Source of the DNA: Zygnema cylindricum
Lineage: Eukaryota; Streptophyta; Zygnematophyceae; Zygnematales; Zygnemataceae
DNA length: 64,000 nucleotides
Assembly (NCBI GenBank): GCA_037447655.1
Contig: JBBHKE010001710.1
Span: forward strand, 54,758 to 118,757
Reading direction: 5' to 3'
The stretch's first letter is position 1, and each line of letters starts with the position of its first letter. Of this stretch, positions 29,913 to 43,100 are shown piece by piece. Both the position numbers and the translations under genes were made by a program. The notes beneath the pieces are model-generated. The model saw nothing but the letters and a program-made list of their open reading frames with translations, was not told where the DNA came from and did no database searches.

Positions 29913-30716
29913 TAGTGTTAATGGAAAATTATGGTTAATAATACTATTTCATGCAAGGAGACGTGGCAGGTTATAGTCCACGTCTTTAAATAATGTTGTT
30001 AACTATATTTTGTTATTTTTGGCTATAAGTAGTAGCAACTTATTAACACTAATAACAATGAGTGGTGTAGTAGTACATCTCCCTTTGCAAAAAAACAGCT
30101 CGTGTACCTCTTTTTTTTACTATTTTGTCTTTTTACTATCTCCCATTACGAATATTTTTTTTCCTCGACAGTCACCTCTTTCAAGAGATTTGTTCCTAAT
30201 TTTGCGTGTAACTCTTAGATTAATGCTTAAACTCTCATATTAATGTTTATTCTCTCGCAAACCTATTTTTTTCGCTACAATTTTCGGACGGTACTGCGAT
30301 ACTATGTTATGAATTATGCAAAAAAGGTAAAGTTTTAATTATGTATGTTTAAAAAAAAAATCATAGTTTTTCACATAAAAAATCAATTAACAAAAAACAC
30401 ATTGTGATGAGCAAAAAAACAAAAAATATTTTGTAGTATCAAATATAGAAATAATCACATCACAACCTCGTCCTATTTTCGACTCTATATACAAATAATC
30501 AACCTCAAACTTAAAAATTACACAAAATCCATAAACCTAAATGTGGTATAAATAGTGGGCTTCGGTAATATTTGGTAAAAATAAGCATTCCGGTTAAAAA
30601 AAACAGATAAACACTAGAAAAATTGTGAAATACAAAAAAAAAATCAAAGTATAAAATATATATATAATTAATACTAAAAAAATAACAATTATTAGAAAAC
30701 AAAACAAAACAAAAAA

Positions 30717-31850
30717 CTATGCATTTATAAGATCTCGGTTGGATCTAACACACAAAAGATCACTAACAATTGAAGCCGCTAGTGAGCTCTTCTTTTTTGT
30801 TATGGTGTTCCCGATATCCGAAAAATTGCATTCGGACATGGAGCTAGAAGCCGGAATAGCTAGAATAGATTTAGCAACACCGGCTAGAATAGGAAATCCT
30901 CCATCTTTCGCACGTACATTTGATTTTTTTTCCACCATTCAAGTATGTTAAAGTTCAATCTTTCGTCGTTGGTTAATTTTAAATCAAAATAACGTTTCAA
31001 TTCGTCACTAATGAGCGTGTTTTTGTCGGTTGTAATAATAACCTCAGTTTTGTCATCGCTCTCAGTGTGTTTTTCCTCCGGAAAATGATTGACTTGAAGC
31101 GTCCGTGCATGAAGTTTATTATTTTTTTCAATAAAATGAGCGGTTACTGACATGTATGAGGCTCTCTTTATTGTCTCAGTCCAGAGATTGGTATTAAATG
31201 CGACAAAACTATTGTTATCAATATTTTCTTTAAGTTTTGGGATGATCAAACTACGAATATCTTTGGCAGTGTTTTACGCTGTTGAGGGATGGAAGTAGCT
31301 TGTCGATTTCAACACTTTTGTTGGACGAAACACCAACATCAAATAATGCTTGACAAAATGCTTGAAAACCTGGGAACAAAAAGAAGGAAAAAAAAATTAT
31401 CACACAATTACTAATCATGATCAATAAATAAGGTTTATACCAAAACAACATCATGACAAACCAAATAATAATAAAAAAATAAAAATAAGTGTACGAATAT
31501 AAATTATAGATGAAAAAATAGTGATGAAGCTCAAAAATATAAATTTATTAACAAAACAAGTTAAAATGACATATACATTAAAGCCACCCTAAATGGAATT
31601 CAAAATAAATCGTAGCTGAACCGTCGACGATCGAAAATGGTCGAAGGTCCTCGCAACAAATCAACGCCACCATTTTCGCAAATTTTTTTCGAGCACTCGT
31701 TTTCGCTTTTGTTTTTGAAAGAAACTTACGAAGTTGTCCTCTAGAACCATCCGTGTCGGCCAAATATGAACATGTGTGAGTGTTAATTGTTGAAGTACCG
31801 TTTGTTGACTTGTATTGATAAACTATTGAAACATGTATTACAAGCCACAA
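30717..31850 (-). pseudogene. hAT transposase, fragmented
   Basis: Pieces in order along the - strand: an N-terminal NGTSTINTHTC segment typical of the linker after the zinc finger (about 31790), a GFQAFCQALFDVG exon starting at about 31371 after a splice acceptor, TNLWTETIKRASYMSVTAHF (catalytic-core neighbourhood) at about 31190, LNFNILEWWKKN at about 30950, then LAIPASSSMSECNFSDIGN (dimerisation domain) at about 30850. One-base frameshifts separate the pieces near 31265 and near 30910, and an intron precedes 31371. The copy is therefore not expected to make active transposase. Family members cut and paste with 8-bp duplications. Confidence 0.85.
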
Positions 31851-32742
31851 AACCTCCCCCCTTTACTATGTATTTGTTTGATGTTTTAGTTTCGTATACA
31901 TGTTCAAATTTTTTCCAATAACTTGAAGTAGGCATGCTTTCTTTCACTAGGTAATACTAAGCAATTTCACCATTTTTTGATTTTTGAAGTTCGTTTTGGA
32001 TTATAGTTTTAAGAGAAGCGAGAATGCTTTTCTCCATTTTGGTGTATGACTAGGTTCTGTTTGAATTGTGGTCAAGTTTCTCTAACTTAAATAGTAATTA
32101 AATTTATCGATTTATTGTTTGAAACATGTGAGTTAGCTAATAATTAGGATTTGTCGTGGGAAATTGACGTAGTAATTTGATTTCCGCTGATTTACTAATA
32201 GTTACTACATGTAGCATGACATTGATATAATAATATGATATATTTGTGGAAACATGTACGATGTATGAGTAAGCCAATAATTACGATCTGTCACGTGATA
32301 TTGACATAATAAGTTGACATATTTTTGGAAACACCGTATAAAGTGCATAATTAACACTTTACAATAGATTACGATTTGCGGCCCTTATCTTTTAGTAAGA
32401 TTCGCGAAATGAATAGTGTTAGTACCGTGTTAGGTTTGCGACGCTAATCATGATGTCACGTACTTCCACGATACCAAAAGTACAAATTACAATAATGTTG
32501 AAAAAAAGAGTACAAAAAAATTATTTCTTTCGTTTTTTGCTTGACCGATCGTAACCGTTTTTTTTTTCTGAGAATCAACCGCCCGAATTCGCCCGACCCC
32601 CCAAATTTGGCAACTGAATCCGTTCTGCAACCGGCGCAGTTAACGGTCGGTTAATGGTCGGTCACGGTTTCGGTTGACCGTTTTCGACCTCTGGTACATG
32701 GTTGGAGAATGGAGATTATCCCTTTCGGGGGACAATACAGCA

Positions 32743-32957
32743 CACCGTGTATCGCTATTAGGGTTAAAAAATTTCGCCACTTAAAACATATTTTCTCCGT
32801 ACACACTTGTCCAATTTTCATATAGATGCCGCCAATTGGACGTAATTTTTTTTTCATTTCAATCGCATCCGTCGGATCCATAATCTGACAATCTTGTACG
32901 GAGAAAAGATGGTTTAAGTGGCAAAATAGACATTAACATAAATAGCTATTCACAGTG
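32743..32957. mobile_element. Short TA-family MITE (GCCACTTAAA form)
   Basis: 215 bp; begins CACCGTGTATCGCTATTAG and ends inverse CTATTCACAGTG followed by TA. Contains the GTACACACTTGTC and inverse GTACGGAGAAAAGATG boxes of the 63610-63826 copy. The left flank is CA rather than TA. Confidence 0.8.
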
Positions 32958-33535
32958 TAGTATATCGCTATGAGTGTCAGCAGCGATTTATGGTTTGCTG
33001 TATACACTGAATCGTTACTCCGTGAATCGTTAGTAGCACTAGTGATGACGTGTCAGCTTCTACTTTTTACCCTCTGACCCACAAAATCGCCACTACAGTT
33101 TGTGTCGTTCCTTCAATCCTTGTGAGGTACGTATCGCTGTCGTCGAGTGTCATCTAGCCGCTACGATATTATTTTCGTCCTTCGAAGTACGGTGTTAGTA
33201 CGGCGGTACCGTAAAAGTACTCGAAGACGTGACCGCTGGATAAGCGGGAAACTTTTGGCGGGATTTTGAATGTTGTAGGCGAAGTTTCCACGAAAACGTT
33301 TTTTTGTGGCTTTAAAGATCGGCGCCCATCGCCAAGATGCCGCGTGCCATCTTCCAACCATCTGGAGCGTTCGATTGGAGACACGCGTAATCGACGGCTC
33401 GCAGAAGCGCAGCCGCGTTACGGTCAACCAGATGAAAAAAAAAAAAGTGAGGCCTTGTGCCTCTTCCTAAAAAACAACAAACCGGAGGGCAGCATAAAGG
33501 GATGCTGCCCTCCACTGGTTTCACAAAAACAGAGA
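32958..33535. other. Upstream region of the small basic-protein gene
   Basis: No exon recognised. Contains short fragments of the CACCGTGAATCG terminus near 33008-33030 and a moderately GC-rich stretch 33180-33420 that may be the core promoter region. Confidence 0.35.
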
Positions 33536-33816
33536 CAGAGCTTGCAGCAATCTCTCAAGCTCCCTCTCTCCCTTTCAATCTCTCCTCCACTCTCTCCTCT
33601 CTCAATCTCTCTCTCTTAGTCTATCACTCTCCGTCACATTCTTTAGCTGTCTCTATCTCTCTCTCTCTCTCTCTATCTCTGTCTCCATCTCTGTCACTCT
33701 CAACCTCTCCCTCTCAAGCCATCTCTAAAGCCATATCTCTCCTAATCTCTTCCTCAATCAATCTCTCAACCGATCTCTCTCTCTCAATCTCTCTTTCAGG
33801 GAATCTTTCTCAATCA

Positions 33817-33859
<43 letters not shown>

Positions 33860-33932
33860 TCTCTCTCTCTCTTTCAATCTGTCTCAATCTCTCTATCACT
33901 CAACCAATCTCTCCAGCCATATCTCTCTCAAA

Positions 33933-33972
<40 letters not shown>

Positions 33973-34255
33973 TTCCACCTCTATCTCAATCTCTATCTAT
34001 CTCATTTATTTCTCAATCAATCTTTCTCTCACATTCTCTTTCTCTCAGTCAATCTCTCTCGCCATCTCTCTTTTTATCTCTCTCTCTTTCCATCTCTCTC
34101 TCAGAAAATATCTTTCGATCTCTCTCTGTCTTGCTTTCAATCTGTCTCCATCTCTCTCTCTCTCTCTCACAATCAATCTCTCTCTCGCTATCTCTCCTTC
34201 CATCTCTCTCTCTTCCCTCTATCTTCAGAGAGAAGAGCCTCTCCCTCGCCTCTCT
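33536..34255. repeat. TCTC-rich low-complexity region upstream of the small basic-protein gene
   Basis: Irregular (TC)n with interspersed CAATCTCTC units. Gives a long Ser/Leu-rich open frame (33457-34311) that ends in the first exon of the next gene but has the composition of a microsatellite. Probably leader or promoter DNA. Confidence 0.9.
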
Positions 34256-34285
34256 CTGCCTGCCACTCCCTCTACCACTGCTGCG

Positions 34286-35334
34286 ATGGCGCAGATGGCG
34301 ATGGGAAATAAAGGTGAGCCTGAATCCTGTCTTTTTTCTTTTGTCTTTTGTCCTCTAGCTGGACTTTAGTGGCAGTGGAGGTTTGGTTGTAAAATGTTGC
34401 ATCGTACATTACTGGCATTTGAGAAATTTACAGCTGGCCATGATAAAGCACGGCTTCAAAAATACCTTCAGCAGCATGCTTAGAAATAAAAATACCTTCA
34501 ACTGTTTGTCTGCAGGTCTAAAAAGTAGAACTTTAAAACGGAAAGGCGCGGCTCCGGTGGAGTCGTTGGCGCAACAGCGACGATTCGCGATCTTGCACGT
34601 AAGATTAGTCCTCGGATTATATGTGCTTTGGTCTTAGGGTTTTATCGTACGGATAAACATTCCGTCAGATTTGGCTGTAATTGGTTTCTAACGACTGAAA
34701 GCGGAGGAGATTTGGAGCGTATAATTTGTAGCGAAACATAGTAGATTTTAACTTTGTCTTTGTTCAATTTCTGTTTCTGTTTTTTTTTGTACAGCGATTG
34801 CGGATGATTGTGGTCGATATGGATATCGATCCACCAACGGTCCCTGCTCAAAGCCGAATTCCGTTCCATAAATGTAAGTGATAAACAATACAAAAAAAAG
34901 AAATTTACGAAAATTTTGTGTTTTGAAGATTAGTTGCTCGATTTGCGAATGCGATTTGTCGATCGTGTCCTCACTTGTGTCTTTTTTTTCTTATTTGTGG
35001 CAGGTAAAAAATCAGAAGCTTCAAATTTGAGGGCGGCACATTTGAAGAAATCGATAAAAAAGGAAACGAAAAATAGAACCGCAGCCCGACGAGCGCAATA
35101 TTTAAATGTAAGTGGCATTTTTCTCTCCACTAAAGGAAACACTTCGGTTTTGCCAACACTCAAGTTAGCATATGCATTGCGGTTCTTCGTTGTTGTACAA
35201 ATATCGACAATTATTTTATTTAATTGTTTTTTTTTTTTTTTTTATCGCAGGCTTTCCGATCGAACATGGATTGGGCACCGTCCTCGCCACCATTGATGGT
35301 GTATTTGGGACCTCAGCCCATGGAGATCGACTAA
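34286..35334 (+). CDS. Small basic protein of unknown function
   Basis: Five exons with GT-AG introns: 34286-34313, 34516-34598, 34795-34873, 35004-35107, 35251-35334; 378 bp, closing as 125 residues plus TAA. The reading frame stays open through four introns in differing phases (1, 0, 1, 0), which is good evidence that this is a real gene despite its size. N-terminal half basic (SRTLKRKG, QQRRFAILHRLR), a short segment MIVVDMDIDPPTVP, then a second basic cluster NLRAAHLKKSIKKETKNRTA and a C-terminal tail with SSPPLMVYLGPQPMEID. No signal peptide, membrane span or domain that I recognise; nucleic-acid binding or nuclear location would be a guess from the charge. The start is the first Met of a MAQMAMG stretch; Met4 or Met6 could also serve. 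Confidence 0.72.
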
Positions 35335-37103
35335 GTGAAAAATAGTCTTATTTGACTGTAAAAATGTGCTCGGTTCCATCACTTGGAGGAGGAGAAATGT
35401 TAAGCTACTGCGAGGAGGTGTTTGAAAGTCCTGAAGCGAAGGAAGATCCTCTCTGCTTACTTTTAGGGTCGGCGTCACGTTTTTTGCGTCACTCGGCGTT
35501 CCATGTCGACGCGGATCTGTAAATTTTGTAGAAGATCACTTCCTAAAGGTCGGGTGCTAGCAAAGTGGTTAGGCTCCTCCTCCCAAGTTTCCATAGTTTG
35601 CCCGATTAAGTTATGTTTGGCTTTTTAAGAAGAAAAAGCCTTTTTGTACAGTTAGTTTTAGGTTTTTTGAATGGAGGAGGTCGTTTGAATTTAATTGTCC
35701 GATTCAAACCCTCCCAGAAAAATTGTAAAATGGTCAAATTTTGACCTCAAATGTTCATGTAAATTATGTTTTTTTTTTCATGTTCGTTGATGTGTTTCAC
35801 TTGTATTCTTGTTTTTGCAAGCTGCTTGTTCGTGATATCGTATGCTTTCATCTTGTGCTTCGTCCATTTTGTTTTAAAATATGTGGTAGATGATGTTTTA
35901 GACCAATTTCTGTGTAATCATAGTTTTAGGAGTCTATGTCCGTTTCGTTTACTGCACATTGCTCGGAGTGAATGGATTGTAGTACAATAATGGAGGAAGG
36001 GATATTTCTTGCCCAAGTGTTAGCACACTCATTGATGACATTCGTAATAATACATAGCAGAAGTAAACGCGCCGGTCTGTTTTTCTTGTCATTCATTTCC
36101 GTTTGACAGGTCTTTTTGACTTTTATGAAACGGTTTTGATGAATTTTGATTCAGTTTTGAATGGCTGAAACTTTCAAAAATTCTTCACAAAATCACGTGC
36201 ACAAGCTCTAAAGCAACACAACAAACGAGCAACGAATAAGTAAAATAGTTACTGTTCCGTCTGGCAATTAGTTGACTGTTACTGTTACTTTGTTGGTGGT
36301 TTTAATCATGTTGCGAACTTGTTCCAATTTGCTTTGAAGCTAATTTATGGATAAACCATACTAATTCCTAGTTCTTCATTCTTTCTGTTATCGATAAATC
36401 TTCGTATGTCCAATCACGTGTGCCAAGCCCAATACAATTCATTTGCACAAATACAAGGCAAATATAGGAGGAAAAAAATGCCTTTTTTAAACAGTTTAGT
36501 TTGAATGTGCCGGTGCACCTGAAATCATCGAGTTGATATTTTGAAATTGACAAAAAGGAAGTCCAAAGTCTATATATATAGCCCAAACACTAAATTGAAA
36601 TGGAAAGGAGTGGTCAATGATCGTCCAATTATAATACATTCAATAATTTGTGTTCCAAAAGAATTGAACATAAAAACAATGAATAGTGCTTGCAATACAG
36701 AAGAAAAACGATAAGTGGTGGAAGAGGGAGAGGGAGAGAGAGAGGAAGAGGAACACAATTTCGTGAAACCATGATTAAAAAGGTTATTGGAACGACGTCA
36801 AAAGATACCACCCAGTTGACAAATACAATTAAATAATATCCGCGACGAGTCACATCACCTACAACATCTATTTGGCTCCATGATTCATCTCTAAAACTTG
36901 TGTGACAACTTTTACTTTTAGCCGCAAAATCTAGAAAAAAACAAAATATTAATAACAAAAACACACTATCTACCATAGCATATGTTAACTTTCGCTACCC
37001 AACTGCTTAAGCTATGTAATTCTCTAACAACAAAAAACATAAAAACCAGTATATTTCCATTGATGGAAATACACGGGTTTCAAATGACAGTAATTTGTGT
37101 CGT
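35335..37103. other. Region between the convergent small basic-protein and PP2C genes
   Basis: Probable 3' untranslated regions of both genes. 36722-36752 is a short GA tract. An antisense open frame at 36629-36976 includes a hydrophobic stretch but no recognised domain, and I do not call it a gene. Confidence 0.4.
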
Positions 37104-40100
37104 CTAAGCCTCCACCTTTGGGAGCCGTACAATGATGACTGTCACGTCGTCGGTTGACCCTCGTTCAATAGCAAGATTCATCAATTTCTTCGACAGCCAG
37201 TCGAGCGAAGTCTCTCTGTACAATTTTCAGAACCAAAAAAAAAACTAAATACCTTTTTTAAGAACCAAAGCATGTTTTTAGAGCCAAACACACTTTTTAA
37301 GAACCGCCATATTTCTTAGGAATCAATACGGTTTTTAAAAGCGATACATTTAGAGCATAGCAGCAATAAGATGGCAATAGAATAACTATTTGGATTATGA
37401 ACATCATTAGACCAATAAGATAATAATTTGATAATAACTAATAGGTGACAATTACGTCATAATTAGACGGCTAATGTAAGCGGCAATAAAATTAAAAGAG
37501 AACTAACAATGTGGTGAAGTCTAAAATGAAGTGAAAAAAAGTAATCAAACAACCTCGTCATCAAAAATCAATCAATCAATCTTTGTGACGTGACAAACCT
37601 CATGCCTAAATGAAAACCCGAGCTTACAACATCACATCAAACATAAAACGGATACAGGTTTTAAAAAAAAAACAAAAAAAACAACCTCTAAAAAACAAGA
37701 AAATCAATAGCCAGAAGAGGGATCATGCGTTCATGAAGCCTAAACCTCAGGAGAGTATAATGTTTTCGAGGATTCTTTAGAGCACTTTAGGGTTTTATAA
37801 AGTTATTTAAGGTTTTTTAGGGTTTTTAAGGGGGTTTAGGGTTTTAAGGTATACTGTTCCGCTAGACACATGTCCACTGCATCTTGATTTGGAACCGCAT
37901 CCCACAACCCGTCTGTTCCAATAATGACGAGCTCATCCTCTGTATTCACAAAAGTACAAAACAAATTTTTGAGGCATCTCTTACATCACATGTTTTCTGT
38001 CACATTTGTTATGTCAAATTTCTTACAATCTTTTGAGACAAACGTTTCCAAAGGAACTACTACTAAACATTGGAACCTTAGCGAGACACTTTCTTAGCAT
38101 TAATTTATATACCGTCCATCAAAATTTGAGTTGGTGACATATTAGCGTTCACATTTTATTAGAAATAACTACACTATATTATGTTTTGCGACGCGGCAAG
38201 TAATGGACCACTTAAATAAACATTGCTATCTGTAGGATCTTAAGCAAAAGAGTTTCTCTTAAAATAATTCATAAAACATAAATCATTACACAGCGGAAGC
38301 TCATAAAAGACAAGAGGAATATTCAGCCAAAAATATTTATAAGTGTTCTTGGCCGAAGCCTCTTTACATCATGTCTCTTCTCTCTTCTCTCTCTTCACTC
38401 TTCTCTTTAAATAATCTCTACTCCAATATAAATCCTCTATGATTAATTGGTTGATTAATTAATTAATACTCTGCACATGTACACTGCTGCCTATATATAC
38501 TCGCTACTCTACACTAAGAGACAACAAGATAAGACAAGCAAAACTTAGCGTAGCGACGAAGTCTGTCCCTAGCTGACTGTGCACTCTTCAATGAAAATTC
38601 CACGAAGGAAGGCGCACGCGCTTTCTTCCTTCGAAACAACAAACTCCAAACGTTGACTTAACACGTGTCGCTTCACAAGTACACCTGCACGCAAAATCAA
38701 ACATTTGTACATGAAGACAAAAGTCACGCGAAACGAAATAGTATGTTTCGTTCGCGGACGCTTCAAAGTTAGTACCACGAAAATTACATCGTACGTTTCG
38801 TATGATGACGTGGTACTTCACGTCAACAATTAAATGTTGGTATGACGCTTCGCGGAAATACCGCGAAACGACAATAATCCAACAATCCCCCTCTTATTGT
38901 CGGAATCGCCAAACTCTTCAAAATAATCCAAGTTTCGGTCGTACCCTCTCAAACACATCATGTGTAGCAGCCTTTGTCAACAAATCAGCCGCCTCCTCTT
39001 AAGTTGGTACGTACGAAAATTCAATCTCATTTGCCGTAACCAAATCTCTTACAAAATGCCATTGGATCCTGATGTGTTTCGTCCTCTTGTGAAACACACG
39101 ATTTTTCGCCAACGCCATAGAACTCATGCTGTCAGAATAAATCGTCATACAACCAATAGAAATGCTTAACTCACGTAACATCTCCTTAATCCAAATCGAA
39201 GCGTTAGCTGCATGACACGCAGCCATATACTCAAATTCTGTGGAACTTAATGCAACCGTAGGTTGTAACCTAGAACTCCACGAGATCGCAGCTCCTCCAA
39301 AAATAAATGCATATCCTGACGTGGACTTACTTGAATCAAAATCGCCGCCCCAATCCGCATCACAATACCCAACACACTTTAAAGAATTTTTGTTAGAAGT
39401 GAATAAAAGTCTAAGATCAATCGTACCAACCAAGTATCGAAAGATACGTCGTACGGCCTCCGAATGCCCCTCTCTTTGGCTCGTGACAATAACGGTTGAC
39501 GGTAGAAACCGAGGCCGAAATATCTGGACGAGTACCAACGCTAAGGTACATAAGTGAACTAACCGCCTCTCGATAAGGTACGTCGATAGAATCCTCCTCT
39601 TCAAACTTACGAATGTGTAGGTTTGCATCCAACGGTGTAGAAAGCGGTTTCGCGTCAGTCATACCGAATCTCTCCAAAATCTCCTTACAATATTGAGCTT
39701 GACTCAATTTAACGTTCCCCTCCTTGTCACGTATCACTTCAATCCCCAAAATATATCGTACCTCTCCAAGATTTGTTACTTTGAAATGTAAACCAAGGTA
39801 ACGTTTCAACTCATCAATGCGCTCCAACTTGTCGCATGCCATCAAGAAATCATCCACATAAACGGAAAAGATGATTTGATCAACTCCTTCACCTTTCACG
39901 TAAACTCCACAATCGGACGTAGTCCGTACAAATCCAAACTTCAATAGCACTTGATGAAGTCTCAAATACCAAGTGCGTGGTGCTTATTTCAAACCATATA
40001 ATGATTTTCTCAAACGCCATACATTTCCTTCCTTCAAAAGAGAGACACCTTCCGGTACCTTCATATATACCTCTTCCTCCAACTCACTATTTAAAAACGC

Positions 40101-43100
40101 AGTTTCAACGTCCATTTGATGGACGTGTTTCTTCCCCATCGCTGCAATTGCAATAATAATCCGTAGTGAGTCGAACTTCACCACGGGAGCATAAGTCTCC
40201 TTAAAATCAATTCCCTCACGTTGTTGGAACCCCTTACACACAAGCCTCGCCTTGTACTTAATTATTTCACCCGACGCTCCAGTTTTGGTTTTAAAGACCC
40301 ACTTTGCATCAATCGCCTTTTTCCCCTCCGGTAATTTTACTTCCTCAAAAGTTCGATTATCAACCACCGACTTAAATTCTTTCTCCCACGCCGGTTTCCA
40401 CTTACTCTCCCAATCGGTCGACCTCCTTTCCTCGACATAAGATTCAGGGTCGCCAGTCATATTCTCCGTAAGTGATTGCTACAAAAGAAACTCCGTCTCC
40501 TTAGCATCGGAAAGAAAATAATGCGAATTTGATGCATTTTCCCCCTTTCGATCGTAAGTGAGTTTCTCCGGTTTCTTCCCCTTTGTAATCCGAGAGCTCC
40601 TCCTAATAACTTGCTCCTCCTCCTTTTCCTCTTTCTCTTCCTCGGATTCAATTTCAATTTCCTTGTCACTCGAGATAGAACTCAATTTAGAACTTCGAGA
40701 TTTCCGAATGTTCGAAGGCACTCGGGAATCCAAAGATCCATTACTTTTACTTTCAAGTTCAATTTCAACCGATTTGTTCAAATTCTTTTTTTTAATTTTC
40801 TCATTCGGTTCTACATTGGATTCCGAATCCCCAATGTACGGAAAATTCTCATTTTCACTCTCCTCATAAAAATCCAACTTTTCCTTAAATTTCCCAACGG
40901 AATTCATGGCGGATTTGAGATCCTCATGAAAATCCACATTCCGAGATTCTTCGATGGTGTGACGAGCCGGATCATATACCCGGTATTAACTCCCCTTCAC
41001 ACTATATCCTATAAAAATTCCCGACCAACTCCTTGGTGCAAATTTCCCCTTCCTCTAAATTGATTCCACATAAACCGTAGCATGACATCCCCAAATTCTC
41101 AAATGATGAACCGTGGGCTTTCTACCACTCCATAATTCCTCCGGTGTTTTACTTCCGAAAACCAAAGTGAGTCTTCGGTAACAAATATAATTCGCCGTAA
41201 GAATCGCATCTCCCCACAAAAACATCTCTCGTCCGGAGCTATGAACCATCGCAGGGACCATTTCTTGTAAGGTACGATTCTTTCTCTCGGCCACTCCATT
41301 TGATTCCGGAGAATAAGGCACCGTGAATTGATGCCTTATCCCCCACTGCTTACAATACCCCTCAAAAACAACAAACTCCCCTCCATTGTCCGAACGAATG
41401 GACTTAAGCTTCTTCTCAATTTGCCTTTCGGCCATCACATGCCATTCTTTAAATTTTTCAAATGCATCCGATTTCTTTTTCAATAAGTACACCCATGAAT
41501 TCCGAGAGAAGTCATCAACAATCACCAAAGTATACTTATTACCTCCAATTGTCTCGGGTTTAATATGTCCACAAAGATCAATGTGGACAACCACCAAAGG
41601 ACTTTGAGCTCGATGCTTGATGTCTTTATTCGGATGGGATTTCCGAATTTGACGTCCTTTGCTACATCCTCCGCATCCGTTCACCTTCTCACGGGATGCA
41701 AGGTCCAAACCCCTCACCGAAGAATGACGAATCATCTTCTTCAAACTTACCTCGGATGTATGACACATTCGATGATGCCAAAAATTAAGATCACCTTTCA
41801 ACTCCGAAATTTGATGTGAAATTCCCTCGGTGGGAACTTTAGATTTCGGCCTCCTCCATAAGAGCCGGCTATGATTCGCATCCGATACAACTCCTTCTCC
41901 AATTACATTCCCTTTCTCATTCCAAATCTCAATAGATTCATCACTTTTCGCAAGTAAGCTTCCACCACTATTTTGGATTTGTGGAACGCTTAACAAATTG
42001 ACCGAACCGTCCGGAATGTAAAGAGTATTTTGAAGACGATACTCCGTCGATCTCTTTTTCCCTTCATTATCCCATGAAAGAAGATCAAGCCGAACCGTGC
42101 CAACCGTACCAACCGAAATGACATGGCCGCTCGCAACCGTAATAAACTTTGGAACCGTAAGTTCCCTCATGTCATCAAACAATGTGGCATCCGTGCAAAC
42201 ATGGTGAGATGCCCCCGTATCAATGATCCACTCTTTCTCCAAGTTTCCTCCACTACTTATCGAATCAAGGGTAAGGTTAAGAACCGGAAAATCATCACCG
42301 ATTTCATTACCATAGTCAAAGTAATTTGCATTACCATAACCACGACCACCACCGCGGCCTCCTCCTCGGCCCCCACCTCGGGCGCCTCTATCACCTCCTC
42401 TAGCTCCTCTTCCACCTCCGAAATATCCACTCGTTGCATAACATTGAGAAATCGTATGCCCCCACTTACCACAAAAATGACATTGCTTGTCCTTATCCGG
42501 ACAAGAGGATGACAAGTGTCCAAGCCGGTTACACCGGTAGCATGTCACATTGGAAAGATCCGAAGGGACTTTCGGTGGACGACCTTGCTCCCTCTTGTTG
42601 CCTCGACCGCCACCGCCACCTCTCGGGCCACCTCCTCTACCACCTCCTCTACCACCGGCATAGTTAAGATCCGGGGTTTCGGGAGTAGTAGAGTTGAGAA
42701 CTCCTCCTCCTCCACTTGAAGAAGCCGATGGAGTTCCCTCCGACATTTTGATAAAATTGACAGTGAATCCGAAAGTGTTATCCGTCTTCGCTCGTAAAAT
42801 AGCTTTAAGATGCGAAAGCTTCTCCGGCAAAGCGTTAAGAAAAACACTTAATTTATCCGCATCCAAAATAACTCGGCCATTGTTGAGTAATTGCTCGAGT
42901 ATGATATTGAAGCGCTTCACGGCATCATCCATCAATTCATTTGACTTGATTTTAAAATTCATAAAATCCGTATAAACATATTGACCTTTGTTCTCAACGC
43001 CTTGCTCATATTGCTCCTCAAGTGCTTGCCAACACTCATGGGCCGTTTCGTGAGCGAGGAAATGATCAACCACGGAAGAAGTGTAATTCTTCATCAAACC

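Larger units (their letters stand above)
29202..32693 (-). mobile_element. Decayed autonomous-type hAT element with transposase remnants
   Basis: Ends CAGAGGTCGCAAAAG (29202) and inverse TTCGACCTCTG (32693), matching the bounded non-autonomous copy at 47874-48907. The interior carries transposase pieces on the - strand. No clear 8-bp duplication is left (ACCTACAG versus GTACATGG). A TA-flanked MITE (29427-29912) is inserted inside, and another (32743-32957) lies just beyond the right end. Confidence 0.8.

Noticed and set aside
33457-34311. 284-residue Ser/Leu-rich open frame
   Set aside because: Microsatellite composition (TCTC); the real exon starts at 34286.
36629-36976. Possible exon with hydrophobic segment on the - strand
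   Set aside because: Lies downstream of the PP2C stop, no family resemblance, ends in a GA microsatellite.
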